From the NCBI GenBank assembly GCA_023228995.1, contig JALOAD010000087.1, positions 1-8,737 on the forward strand: a stretch of 8,737 nucleotides of DNA. Direction: 5' to 3'. The notes under the pieces were generated by a model, which saw only the letters and a program-made list of their open reading frames with translations, searched no databases and was not told the origin of the DNA. Each line of letters opens with the position of its first letter. Within the stretch, counting starts at the first letter, position 1. Both the position numbers and the translations under genes were made by a program. Origin of the DNA: Candidatus Muiribacterium halophilum (GTDB lineage: Bacteria; Muiribacteriota; Muiribacteriia; Muiribacteriales; Muiribacteriaceae). This document shows, one piece after another, positions 1 through 6,027 of the stretch.

Positions 1-49
1 CTTTTGCTTTAAATTCAGATCTGAATTCTCTTCTTCCTTTTTTACTCAT
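1..49 (-). CDS. IS3-family transposase OrfA, N-terminal fragment (runs off left edge)
   Basis: The minus strand opens with ATG at 49-47 behind a GGAGG ribosome site (62-58, nine-base spacer) and reads MSKKGRREFRSEFKAK before the window ends. This basic opening ending in F-x-EFKAK is typical of the first open frame of IS3/IS911-type elements, which encodes a helix-turn-helix protein that binds the insertion sequence ends. In such elements it is normally fused to the DDE catalytic OrfB by programmed frameshifting. Only 16 residues are visible, so the family call rests on that short motif plus a candidate IS end about 70 bases upstream. Whether the element is intact cannot be seen here. Confidence 0.6.
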   Translation of the reverse strand, partial: MSKKGRREFRSEFKAK

Positions 50-120
50 AATCTTTTCCTCCATATATTTTATTATACATGGATTTATAAATTAAGACTA
101 TGGTCCTATTTCTTCAGCCA
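50..120 (-). mobile_element. Upstream end of the IS3-like element, with -10 box
   Basis: Between the transposase start and position 120 the minus strand carries a perfect TATAAT (77-72), suitable as a -10 box, although no good -35 stands 16-18 bases upstream. At 120-101 it reads TGGCTGAAGAAATAGGACCA. IS3-family ends usually begin with TG and often contain a GGAC block, so this is a plausible terminal inverted repeat. The matching end would lie outside the window, so the boundary at 120 is inferred. Confidence 0.4.
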
Positions 121-153
121 TTATAAATTGATAATATAAAAAAATCAAAAACA

Positions 154-184
154 GATCCCGGCTCAGAATCATACCGGGATGACA
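154..184. repeat. REP-like palindromic unit, copy 1
   Basis: A 31-base unit contains an inverted repeat ATCCCGG (155-161) and CCGGGAT (174-180) around a 12-base loop, followed by GACA. The same 31 bases recur at 457-487. It is far more GC-rich than its surroundings, as expected of a dispersed extragenic palindrome. It could fold as a hairpin in transcripts from either side. Confidence 0.7.
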
Positions 185-204
185 GAGCTAATGAAGCAAT
201 TAAA

Positions 205-238
205 AATTAATAATTAATAATTAATAATTAATAATTAA
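205..238. repeat. AT-only 7-base tandem repeat
   Basis: The unit AATTAAT is repeated almost five times without interruption (205-211, 212-218, 219-225, 226-232, then a partial copy). It begins inside the 17-base word AATTAAAAATTAATAAT (198-214), which also occurs at 8424-8440 in the inverted repeat near the right end. It looks like a slippage-prone intergenic satellite. Confidence 0.75.
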
Positions 239-308
239 AAATTGATAATATAAAGTAAGGAGAAATTTTTTGAATAATGAAATCAAAGAAAATTAATTAA
301 GAGGAACT

Positions 309-425
309 ATGGAGACTGTTACGAAGTATGCAATATACGGATGTATTGCAAAGGCGAACATCGTAAGAGGGAATTTTACATGGAAGTTAAATTTCATGTG
401 GTCCGATAAATTAATATTTCTTTGA
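309..425 (+). other. GC-richer intergenic island with a 38-codon open frame and hairpins; role unknown
   Basis: An ATG at 309 follows GAGGA (301-305, three-base spacer) and opens 38 codons ending in TGA at 423-425, beginning METVTKYAIYGC. I do not recognise the peptide. The same DNA holds a hairpin with arms TGCAATA (329-335) and TATTGCA (344-350), and a weaker pair ACATG/CATGT (378-398). The stretch is less AT-rich than the flanking repeats. It could be a tiny gene, a small structured RNA or a remnant of a degraded mobile element. No promoter or terminator is convincing. Confidence 0.25.
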
Positions 426-456
426 TGAAATAATAGATAATTATAAAGCTAAAGAA

Positions 457-514
457 GATCCCGGCTCAGAATCATACCGGGATGACAAAAATTCAGAATC
501 ATACCGGGATGACA
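457..514. repeat. REP-like palindromic unit, copy 2 plus half copy 3
   Basis: The full 31-base unit of 154-184 recurs exactly at 457-487 (arms 458-464 and 477-483). Its right half, from TCAGAATC through GGGATGACA, is repeated at 493-514 without the left arm. The pair lies about 75 bases past the stop of the minus-strand gene ending at 590, so its hairpin could also stabilise or end that transcript. That role is inferred. Confidence 0.7.
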
Positions 515-589
515 GTTTTTTATATGAAAATTCCTTTAGCATGACATTATATTGATTTTTGTTTATTTATTCAGAGTATTCAATTCACT

Positions 590-1747
590 TTAAAAAAGAT
601 TTTTTATGTTTTCTAAAAATTGTTGTACTACTGTATAAGTAAATGGATTTAAAAAATCAAATGCCAGCACTATCTCTATAACAAAAAGAAGTATAATCCA
701 AAATTCAAGCTTTGCACTTCTAACAACATCACCTTCTTCTCTAAGAAGAGCATTAAACTTTTCAATTTCTTCCAATTTAATATTAATATTTTCATACCAT
801 TGATTAAATTTTACTTTTTCAATCACTTTGCTATAAAAATAACTATAATAAACGTCTTCTGTAACTTTTAATGCATTTGAAATATCCCTTATAAGATCAA
901 CAATATCAACTCTTAATTCTAAAAGAGAAACTGCATTTTTAATAAGTCTTGTATATTTTTTAGAAAAAATACTTGGGGCTATTAATGAATTTTTGAATTT
1001 ATAATTTTCAACCTCATTATATAAAGTCTCAATAAAATTATCTAGAAGATAATCATAGACTTTCAATTCATAAACTTGAGTATAACCAAGTTCAACAAGT
1101 GATAAAATAACATCAACCTCTGATTTATTATATCTAATATAAGCGTTTTTAGGAGTAACAACAACTTTTTCACCTTCTAAATATCCAAGATCTGGGAAAA
1201 AAATAGCGTTTTCAAGATCTTTATTAGTACATTTTTTAATATCATTCATAAGCAATGACATAACATCTTCATTATCCATATCATTATCATCAACAATAAT
1301 TCTATATTCATCAATAAATTCAGGACTTTTATAATCAATTTTAATATCATTTTTAAGTTTTTCTAAAATATAATCAAATTTACACTTAAAATATTCCCGT
1401 AATTCACAAGTATTTGATTCAAGACAAATATCTTTCATCCAAAAAATATTAAAAAGTTCTTCAAAAGAATTTAACTCAACATCTATTTCAGCAGATATTA
1501 TAATAGCACCATAAGGAAAAATCTTAGCATAAATATTAGCTTCAAATTCTTTATTTTCAAATTTAATTTTAATATTTTCAATACTTACTTTATAAGGGTA
1601 AAGCTTGAGTTTTATAAAATATTCAGAATAAAATTTTTCAATAGGTTCTCTAGAAAAACCACCAAGATTCTTAATAGATTCCTGAAACCCTTGCTCGAAT
1701 TCTCCACCACCATCAAAAATATTTCCAATTATGATTTTTTTACTCAT
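590..1747 (-). CDS. RMD1/DUF155-like protein with C-terminal membrane anchor
   Basis: I place the start at ATG 1747-1745 because a CAGGAGC ribosome site (1760-1754) precedes it by six bases. The open frame extends 48 codons further upstream, but that part runs into the mobile element and lacks a site. The product is 385 residues. The C-terminal third has the RMD1/YagE layout: a helical stretch (LLELRVDIVDLIRDISNAL, about 294-312), a helical linker, then LEFWIILLFVIEIVLAF at about 347-363, a single membrane segment with an internal Glu close to the end. The N-terminal two thirds are acidic and unrecognised. In eukaryotes RMD1 relatives (RMND1) are mitochondrial inner-membrane proteins; the bacterial role is poorly defined. 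It appears to be monocistronic. The family call comes from pattern recognition alone and is moderate. Confidence 0.6.
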   Translation of the reverse strand: MSKKIIIGNIFDGGGEFEQGFQESIKNLGGFSREPIEKFYSEYFIKLKLYPYKVSIENIKIKFENKEFEANIYAKIFPYGAIIISAEIDVELNSFEELFNIFWMKDICLESNTCELREYFKCKFDYILEKLKNDIKIDYKSPEFIDEYRIIVDDNDMDNEDVMSLLMNDIKKCTNKDLENAIFFPDLGYLEGEKVVVTPKNAYIRYNKSEVDVILSLVELGYTQVYELKVYDYLLDNFIETLYNEVENYKFKNSLIAPSIFSKKYTRLIKNAVSLLELRVDIVDLIRDISNALKVTEDVYYSYFYSKVIEKVKFNQWYENINIKLEEIEKFNALLREEGDVVRSAKLEFWIILLFVIEIVLAFDFLNPFTYTVVQQFLENIKNLF

Positions 1748-1828
1748 ATCAATGCTCCTGTAAATAATATAAATTAACTTTATACTAAAAAACTTTAAAT
1801 TAAAAGCTTTTAATAATTGAACCTTCTT

Positions 1829-1974
1829 AGGCTGTTGAAAAATGCTGTTTTCTTTTTTTAACTTAATTTTAAAAACAAACAGCATGGTCAAGCCGACCTA
1901 TGTAAGCTAAATTTAGAGTTCGGCACAGACCCTATTTTGTATTAATGTTTGTTCTTTTTAGTTTTCAACAGCCT
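1829..1974 (+). mobile_element. MITE-like element, copy A (146 bp)
   Basis: The element begins AGGCTGTTGAAAAA (1829-1842) and ends GTTTTCAACAGCCT (1961-1974), which are inverted repeats differing at the innermost base. It encodes no protein. Read in reverse complement, the copy at 5872-6021 aligns along its whole length with about 90% identity by eye. The sequence CTTCT lies just outside both ends (1823-1827 and 1975-1979) and may be a target duplication, though the left one is a base from the terminus. It sits between the RMD1-like gene and the terminator of the exported-protein operon. Confidence 0.8.
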
Positions 1975-1987
1975 CTTCTGATTCAAT

Positions 1988-2023
1988 AAAAAAAAGCGTG
2001 TATTTTTTATCAATACACGCTTT
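1988..2023 (-). terminator. Intrinsic terminator of the exported-protein operon
   Basis: Arms AAAGCGTGTATT (1993-2004) and AATACACGCTTT (2012-2023) form a perfect 12-base stem with a 7-base loop. On the minus strand the stem runs straight into a T tract (1995-1988). It lies about 30 bases past the stop of the gene ending at 2053, so it closes that transcript. Confidence 0.9.
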
Positions 2024-2052
2024 ATGATTTTTATCATTTAGTTAAAAATTAA

Positions 2053-2598
2053 TTATTCAAGAACCACCGAAACATTGCCCCAAACACTTAATTTATCTTT
2101 ATTAATAACAAGATTAGTTATAACAAGATCTTCAAGGATATCAACTGGAGATTTAGTGAAATTTATATCAACACCAAAATCTTCATCACTTTTTGTATTT
2201 AATTTAAATATTCTAATATTTATACATTTTGCAAGAAAAGGATTAGTAATTATTGAATCTCTAACAGCCTCAGCAATCATCATTCTCGACATAGGTAAAA
2301 ATCCAAGAACTTTAAATTTTGTAATAAAAAGCCTAAATTTATTAGGTGAAACAGTATCAAGTGTCATTTTTATCTTAACAGGAATTCTCAACATTCCATA
2401 ATTTAATTCAATTTCCATATTTCTTTCACCAACAAGAAATACCTCAAAATTATGCAACCCACTATCAACCAAAGCTTCTTTTTGACTATCTATAAAACCA
2501 TTAATATATTTTTCCGACATCTCAAATTTATAATCATAAGCTGATGATGCAATTGTAAATAAAAGAGTCAGAATTATAAGTGAAATTAATTTTTTCAT
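2053..2598 (-). CDS. Small exported protein, possibly TULIP/DUF2993-like
   Basis: The product is 181 residues, starting at ATG 2598 behind AAGGAGA with a short spacer. Residues 1-20 form a signal peptide (MKK, a hydrophobic core, then ASSA before YDYKF). The mature part begins with a helix-like segment ending in YINGFIDSQKEAL, followed by alternating beta-like strands with a central IPVKIKMTLDTV and LRLF-type stretches. That order (a short helix with a conserved Asn-Gly, then a vpv-type strand and a strand describing a derived property) recalls LmeA/DUF2993 tubular lipid-binding proteins. I infer a periplasmic or envelope role. It lies 11 bases after a gene of similar plan and is probably its paralogue and operon partner. 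An unrelated exported beta-rich protein cannot be excluded. Confidence 0.6.
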   Translation of the reverse strand: MKKLISLIILTLLFTIASSAYDYKFEMSEKYINGFIDSQKEALVDSGLHNFEVFLVGERNMEIELNYGMLRIPVKIKMTLDTVSPNKFRLFITKFKVLGFLPMSRMMIAEAVRDSIITNPFLAKCINIRIFKLNTKSDEDFGVDINFTKSPVDILEDLVITNLVINKDKLSVWGNVSVVLE

Positions 2599-2609
2599 AA
2601 ACTCTCCTT

Positions 2610-3248
2610 TTATTTACCTTTAATTATGATTTCCTCGTTTGCAGTAGAAACTCCTGAAATACCTATATCTGGTAATGAAGGAAGCATTTCTTTTAATTTT
2701 GGAGCAAGTTTAATTCTGCCAAAATTTTCATATCTATTAGCAACTGTTTCGTAACTTAATGTAAGATAATCATTTAAAGTTCTATTATTATTAAGATATT
2801 TAACAACTTTGGAAAGAATTTTATCAGTTGGAAGACTACCTTCACTCCAAACTTTCATTTCTTTAACATCAAGACTAATAACATTTTTAGCAGGAACTGT
2901 TACTTTGCCAGTTACAGTAAAAGGAATATCAAGTTCAAGCATTTCAAAATAAATAATACCATCAATAACGTATTTATCCTGCCTAAAATAAAGTTTAATA
3001 TCTTTAATAAATTCATCAGAAACTTTTTGTTTTAAAATTGTATTAATGAAAATCTCACTAAAAGTAACAGCAAATCCTTCATTTGAAGTAAGACCAGCTC
3101 TTGTCCCAATATCATCTCTTGTAATAGATCTTGAATTAGCAGCAGGTTCACTTAAAAGCTGTTCAAGATATATAGTTCTATCCATTGAACTAGCAAAAGA
3201 ACTTATCATTGCAAAACCAATAACACTCATAATTAAAAATTTTTTCAT
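2610..3248 (-). CDS. Exported protein, possibly TULIP/DUF2993-like, first gene of the pair
   Basis: The 212-residue product starts at ATG 3248 with GGAGGA (3257-3252) four bases upstream. A signal peptide covers roughly residues 1-20 (MKKFLIMSVIGFAMISSFAS). After a polar linker to about residue 55 comes FAVTFSEIFINTILKQKVSD, then strands including KYVIDGIIYFEMLELDIPF and a turn with EGSLPTDKILSKVV. The helix with an Asn followed by an IPF strand parallels YINGFIDSQ and IPVKIKM in the next gene, which suggests a tandem duplication. The pattern fits a lipid-binding TULIP-type fold of the envelope, but the call is from secondary-structure rhythm and not a diagnostic motif. Both genes end at the terminator at 1988-2023. 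Confidence 0.6.
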   Translation of the reverse strand: MKKFLIMSVIGFAMISSFASSMDRTIYLEQLLSEPAANSRSITRDDIGTRAGLTSNEGFAVTFSEIFINTILKQKVSDEFIKDIKLYFRQDKYVIDGIIYFEMLELDIPFTVTGKVTVPAKNVISLDVKEMKVWSEGSLPTDKILSKVVKYLNNNRTLNDYLTLSYETVANRYENFGRIKLAPKLKEMLPSLPDIGISGVSTANEEIIIKGK

Positions 3249-3276
3249 ATATCCTCCACAAATCTTCGTTATATAT

Positions 3277-3282
3277 ATTATA
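3277..3282 (-). promoter_or_regulatory. -10 box for the exported-protein pair
   Basis: The minus strand carries a perfect TATAAT at 3282-3277, about 30 bases before the start at 3248, leaving a short leader with the GGAGGA site. The -35 position 17 bases upstream reads TGGCGA, which is only a partial match, so the promoter may need an activator or be weak. Confidence 0.4.
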
Positions 3283-3317
3283 AATTAAAATAAAATTATT
3301 CGCCACAGTTATTTTTT

Positions 3318-3358
3318 AAAAAAAAATTTAAGTTTAGTTGAATATCAATGTTAAATTT
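3318..3358 (-). terminator. Possible weak terminator after the YeiH-like gene
   Basis: On the minus strand AAATTTAA (3358-3351) pairs with TTAAATTT (3331-3324), and the run of T continues to 3318. The stem is AT-only and the loop is 19 bases, so efficiency would be low. It begins four bases after the stop at 3362. The exported-protein pair downstream may be read partly from this transcript. Confidence 0.3.
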
Positions 3359-3361
3359 ATT

Positions 3362-4285
3362 TCAAATTGAAATAAATCCAAAACTAATAACATAAAAAGA
3401 TATTACACAAATAAATATCCAAAGCAACACAGAATGAACAAGAGGTTTTATACCAATTTTTTTTATCTCAGAAAAAGAAATACCAGAACCAATAAAAAAC
3501 AATGTAGCAATCATAAGTTTTTTACCTGAAAAATAAAAAACACTCCATAATTCAGAGAACCCACTAAAATAACATGAAATCAAAGAAGCTAATAAAAAAT
3601 AAACAAGAAACCACTGAAATTTACCCTTTGCATCTTTTTTATAAAAATAAGACATTAAAAAAGTAACTGGAAATATCCATAAAGCTCTTGTGAGTTTAAC
3701 AGTTGTTCCGATTTCAAGAGCTTTTGCTCCATAAGTTTGACATGCACCAATAACACTCGAAGTATCATGAATAGCAATCGCAGCCCATAAACCAAAAGAT
3801 TCCTGACTCAATTCAAAAAAATGACCAATAATTGGAAAAATTATAAGACCAATTGAATTAAGTAAAAATACAATTGCAAGAGCTAGACCTGTATTGAATG
3901 AACTCGCATTAATAGCAGGAGAAACAGCAGCAATTGCACTTCCACCGCAAATAGCAGTTCCACTACTTATAAGAGTAGTGAGTTCTTTATCAGTTTTAAA
4001 TAATCTTCCAAGGAAAAAACCTAAAATCAAAGTAATTGAAATAGTAAAAAAAGTAATACCAATAGAATTCTTGCCAACTTCAATAACATTTCCAATATCA
4101 AGACCAAATCCAGTCAATACAACAGCAAATTGTAAAGAAAATTTCCCAACTTTACTTATAAATTTCCTGAAATTATCATCTTTTATAAAAAAAGCAGCAA
4201 TAATTCCAGAAATCATTGAATAAACAGGAACTTTAAAAACAATTGAAGACAATAAAGCAATAACAATAAATAGAATTTTTTTCAT
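3362..4285 (-). CDS. YeiH/UPF0324 family integral membrane transporter
   Basis: The 307-residue protein is hydrophobic throughout, with roughly eight to ten membrane segments. It carries the family blocks SSGTAICGGSAIAA (107-120), AIHDTSSVIGACQTYG (171-186) and TTVKLTRALWI (194-204). These identify the UPF0324 (YeiH) family, often labelled putative sulfate exporters; the substrate is not established. It is slightly shorter than usual because the N-terminus is compact. The start at ATG 4285 follows AAGGG (4298-4294) by eight bases. It lies 24 bases downstream of the PC4-like gene, and the intervening hairpin overlaps both that gene's stop and this gene's ribosome site, so expression may be set below that of the first gene. 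Confidence 0.9.
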   Translation of the reverse strand: MKKILFIVIALLSSIVFKVPVYSMISGIIAAFFIKDDNFRKFISKVGKFSLQFAVVLTGFGLDIGNVIEVGKNSIGITFFTISITLILGFFLGRLFKTDKELTTLISSGTAICGGSAIAAVSPAINASSFNTGLALAIVFLLNSIGLIIFPIIGHFFELSQESFGLWAAIAIHDTSSVIGACQTYGAKALEIGTTVKLTRALWIFPVTFLMSYFYKKDAKGKFQWFLVYFLLASLISCYFSGFSELWSVFYFSGKKLMIATLFFIGSGISFSEIKKIGIKPLVHSVLLWIFICVISFYVISFGFISI

Positions 4286-4287
4286 AT

Positions 4288-4311
4288 AAAAAGCCCTTTT
4301 CAGGACTTTTT
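4288..4311 (-). promoter_or_regulatory. Hairpin overlapping a stop codon and the next ribosome site
   Basis: On the minus strand AAAAAGTCC and GGGCTTTTT pair (one mismatch) around a 6-base loop TGAAAA. The hairpin contains the stop of the PC4-like gene (4312-4310) at its base and the AAGGG ribosome site of the YeiH-like gene at the loop and 3' arm. The 3' arm ends in five T, so it could act as a leaky terminator or as a ribosome-site lid opened by ribosomes finishing the upstream gene. Both roles are inferred. Confidence 0.4.
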
Positions 4312-4555
4312 ATTCAATTTTAGATCTAATATCTGCCATATCAATTGTTTCAAGAATATCTTTAAGATCAATAAATTCTTCAAAAGTCATAGTAATACCC
4401 TTACTCATTTTAGCATGATTTTCATCCCAATCTCTAATATCAATTTTAGGAGTTCTTTCATTCCATGAAACAAGATTAATTTCTCTTTTCCAACCCTTAT
4501 TACCTTCGCTTAAAACACCAATATGATGAACAATATCAAATTTTAATTCAGCCAT
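4310..4555 (-). CDS. YdbC-like PC4/p15 single-stranded-DNA-binding protein
   Basis: I start at ATG 4555-4553, which has GGAGAG (4565-4560) four bases upstream. A TTG four codons earlier lies inside that site and is unlikely. The 81-residue product reads MAELKFDIVHHIGVLSEG, then GWKREINLVSWNER, KIDIRDWDENHAKMSKGITM and a C-terminal acidic helix. The GVLS-GWK-ELN-VSWN-KYDIRDW-H-KMGKGIT pattern is that of bacterial YdbC proteins of the PC4 (p15 coactivator) fold, which bind single-stranded DNA as dimers. The length is normal for the family. It is the first gene of a minus-strand unit with the YeiH-like transporter, with no obvious functional link between them. Confidence 0.88.
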   Translation of the reverse strand: MAELKFDIVHHIGVLSEGNKGWKREINLVSWNERTPKIDIRDWDENHAKMSKGITMTFEEFIDLKDILETIDMADIRSKIE

Positions 4556-4576
4556 AATACTCTCCAATTTTTAATT

Positions 4577-4605
4577 TATATATAATATGAATAACGAAAA
4601 AACAA
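4577..4605 (-). promoter_or_regulatory. Candidate promoter for the PC4-like gene
   Basis: On the minus strand TTGTTT (4605-4600) is separated by 17 bases from TATATA (4582-4577), which lies about 20 bases before the start codon at 4555. The region is AT-rich enough for chance matches, and other TA-rich hexamers overlap. It lies in the 176-base divergent gap between two start codons. Confidence 0.35.
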
Positions 4606-4672
4606 AAATAAATCAAAAATTTTTTTTAATCCAGTAACCAAAAGAAAATAATATATATTTTACAGTAAAACC

Positions 4673-4703
4673 TTGAAAAATAACTAAAATTTTCCGATAT
4701 ATT
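4673..4703 (+). promoter_or_regulatory. Candidate promoter for the small protein and methyltransferase-like pair
   Basis: TTGAAA (4673-4678) is followed by TATATT (4698-4703) with a 19-base spacer, or by the overlapping GATATA (4696-4701) with 17. This places transcription start just before the AGGAGA site at 4721. The match is modest in AT-rich DNA. Confidence 0.35.
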
Positions 4704-4731
4704 CAATACATAAAAAAGCTAGGAGATAATA

Positions 4732-4848
4732 ATGGCTAAACATTCCTATTTAAAAGAAAAACTCAATGAATCGCTTGAAAGATTAAAAAATAAAATAATA
4801 GAAAACAATATTAGCCCGGAGAAAATACATACAAACTTAAAAATATGA
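4732..4848 (+). CDS. 38-residue small protein, translationally coupled to the next gene
   Basis: An AGGAGA site (4721-4726) stands five bases before ATG 4732. The frame encodes a basic, probably helical peptide beginning MAKHSYLKEKLNESLERL and ending in NLKI. Its TGA stop (4846-4848) overlaps the ATG of the following gene as ATGA. That gene has no ribosome site of its own nearby (the closest GGAG is 24 bases upstream), so this small frame probably serves as the entry point for ribosomes. I do not recognise the sequence. A regulatory leader role and a genuine small partner protein are both possible. The strong ribosome site and coupling support real translation. Confidence 0.65.
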   Translation: MAKHSYLKEKLNESLERLKNKIIENNISPEKIHTNLKI

Positions 4849-5594
4849 GAGATTTTTATCATAGAAACCTTATAAATCAAATAAAAAGAGCATTCAGTGG
4901 GAAAAACCCTGAAATTCTCCAATTAAGATATGGTAGTGGAATTTACTCAAAATTATTAAAAACCAGCTATCCAGACGGAAAAATAACATTACTCGAAAAA
5001 ACCAATGAAAATGAAGATAAAATAGATTTATCCCTTTTCAAAAATGTAATATTTGAAGATTATTCAGATCATATAATATTAAAACTAGAAGAAAAATTTG
5101 ATATAGTAACATTAGGAAGCAAGCAGAATTTCAATCTATTTTCAACCAAATTCAACATAAATACCGAAGAAGAATTCATAAGTTTAATAAAATACATAGA
5201 TTACTATTTAAAACCAAGTGGAGAAATAATAATATTAACAAGATCAGATAAATTTGATAACAAATCACAAAAAAATTTCATAAAAGCATTATATTTCAAA
5301 CAATCTTATGACAATACAACAAGAACCAATAAAAAAATATTAAACGAACAACAAATGGTAAAAACATTTAAAACAACATTATCGCAACTAGGAAATTATT
5401 ATTTCAAAACCGAACACATCAAAAAAAATCCATTATTACAAGAAAATCTAAAATGTATAGAATATCTAAATAAACATAATTACAATCCATTACCCGAAAT
5501 AAAAGAAAAAGCCTTAAAAATCGACATAGAATCCAAAAAATACGGACAAGAAAACGGATATTTACTATTCCTCAGAGCAAAAAAACAAAGATAA
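4845..5594 (+). CDS. Class I SAM-methyltransferase-like protein, degenerate motif I
   Basis: The 249-residue product has the layout of a Rossmann-fold methyltransferase: ILQLRYGSG (24-32) in place of the usual DLGCGTG loop, LLEK (49-52) with an acidic residue ending strand 2, FDIVTL (85-90), and LKPSGEIIIL (122-131) for strand 5. The C-terminal ~110 residues are basic and unrecognised. The motif I Asp/Cys positions are replaced (Gln, Arg, Tyr), so it may be catalytically altered or use another ligand. The substrate is unknown. ATG 4845 overlaps the preceding small gene and probably depends on it for initiation. The coding strand has more C than G (10 to 3 at 5461-5520), opposite to the plus-strand genes further right. 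Confidence 0.65.
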   Translation: MRDFYHRNLINQIKRAFSGKNPEILQLRYGSGIYSKLLKTSYPDGKITLLEKTNENEDKIDLSLFKNVIFEDYSDHIILKLEEKFDIVTLGSKQNFNLFSTKFNINTEEEFISLIKYIDYYLKPSGEIIILTRSDKFDNKSQKNFIKALYFKQSYDNTTRTNKKILNEQQMVKTFKTTLSQLGNYYFKTEHIKKNPLLQENLKCIEYLNKHNYNPLPEIKEKALKIDIESKKYGQENGYLLFLRAKKQR

Positions 5595-5871
5595 ATTATG
5601 TTATTCCGTATACTGTACAAATGTTATTGTAAAAATACCCAAAATGGTGCATTTAAAATTCCTCAGTTTTTAATCCATTTATCCAATAAAACCCGATAAA
5701 CTTTAAAAACCACTCATATTTGGATTTTAAAAATAAAAACATCTCAATAAAAAAATTCTTAGCAAAAATGACTATACCCACATAGTGGGTGGTCTATCCT
5801 CAATTCAAATAGAATATGGTTTATAACTGAAAGATTTCCATTAGATTATTCTTAAATTGTATTATTTAATG
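5595..5871. other. Intergenic stretch with one hairpin
   Basis: No convincing gene or terminator lies here. The notable structure is ACCCAC (5776-5781) and GTGGGT (5785-5790) around a 3-base loop, with GAC/GTC outer pairs (5770-5772 and 5792-5794). It is a GC-rich palindrome in AT-rich DNA and might be a protein-binding site or an insertion-sequence remnant. Confidence 0.4.
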
Positions 5872-6021
5872 AGGCTGTTGAAAAACTAAAAAGAAGAAAC
5901 ATTGATACAAAATAGGGTCTGTGCCGATCTCAAATTTTAGCTTAAATAGGTCGGCCTGACCATGCTGTTTGTTTTTAAAGTTAAGTTTTAAAAAAAGAAA
6001 ACATGATTTTTTCAACAGCCT
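5872..6021 (-). mobile_element. MITE-like element, copy B (150 bp), inverted relative to copy A
   Basis: The ends AGGCTGTTGAAAAA (5872-5885) and TTTTTCAACAGCCT (6008-6021) are perfect 14-base inverted repeats. Internally, the reverse complement matches copy A (1829-1974) at about 90% by eye, with a few small indels. It encodes nothing and has no clear target duplication. Its right border falls exactly where the caspase-like frame opens: that frame is open from 6007, inside the terminal repeat, so the insertion or a linked deletion removed the gene's 5' end. Confidence 0.82.
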
Positions 6022-6027
6022 GACGGT

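Larger units (their letters stand above)
125..254. repeat. 16-base direct repeats bracketing a REP and AT tandem repeat
   Basis: AAATTGATAATATAAA occurs at 125-140 and again at 239-254. The segment between holds one REP-like hairpin and a 7-base tandem repeat. The first copy begins five bases beyond the presumed IS end at 120. The arrangement suggests duplication or slippage in an intergenic repeat nest and shows no coding potential. Confidence 0.55.

Noticed and set aside
154-514. CRISPR-like array
   Set aside because: Only two full units and a half, each an internal palindrome, 300 bases apart with no regular spacers or cas genes.
1748-1891. 48-codon N-terminal extension of the RMD1-like frame
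   Set aside because: It runs into MITE copy A, has no ribosome site, and a strong CAGGAGC site precedes the ATG at 1747.
2075-2401. 108-codon plus-strand open frame opposite the exported-protein gene
   Set aside because: It lies wholly inside a minus-strand gene with a signal peptide and ribosome site, and its composition is explained by the complement of that gene.
3046-3288. 80-codon plus-strand open frame
   Set aside because: It is antisense to the first exported-protein gene and has no ribosome site or recognisable product.
3894-4223. 109-codon plus-strand open frame
   Set aside because: It is the complement of conserved YeiH family motifs, so it is a shadow.
4556-4567. TTG start four codons upstream of the PC4-like protein
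   Set aside because: It overlaps the GGAGAG ribosome site that serves ATG 4555, and family members begin with Met-Ala-Glu/Asp at that point.
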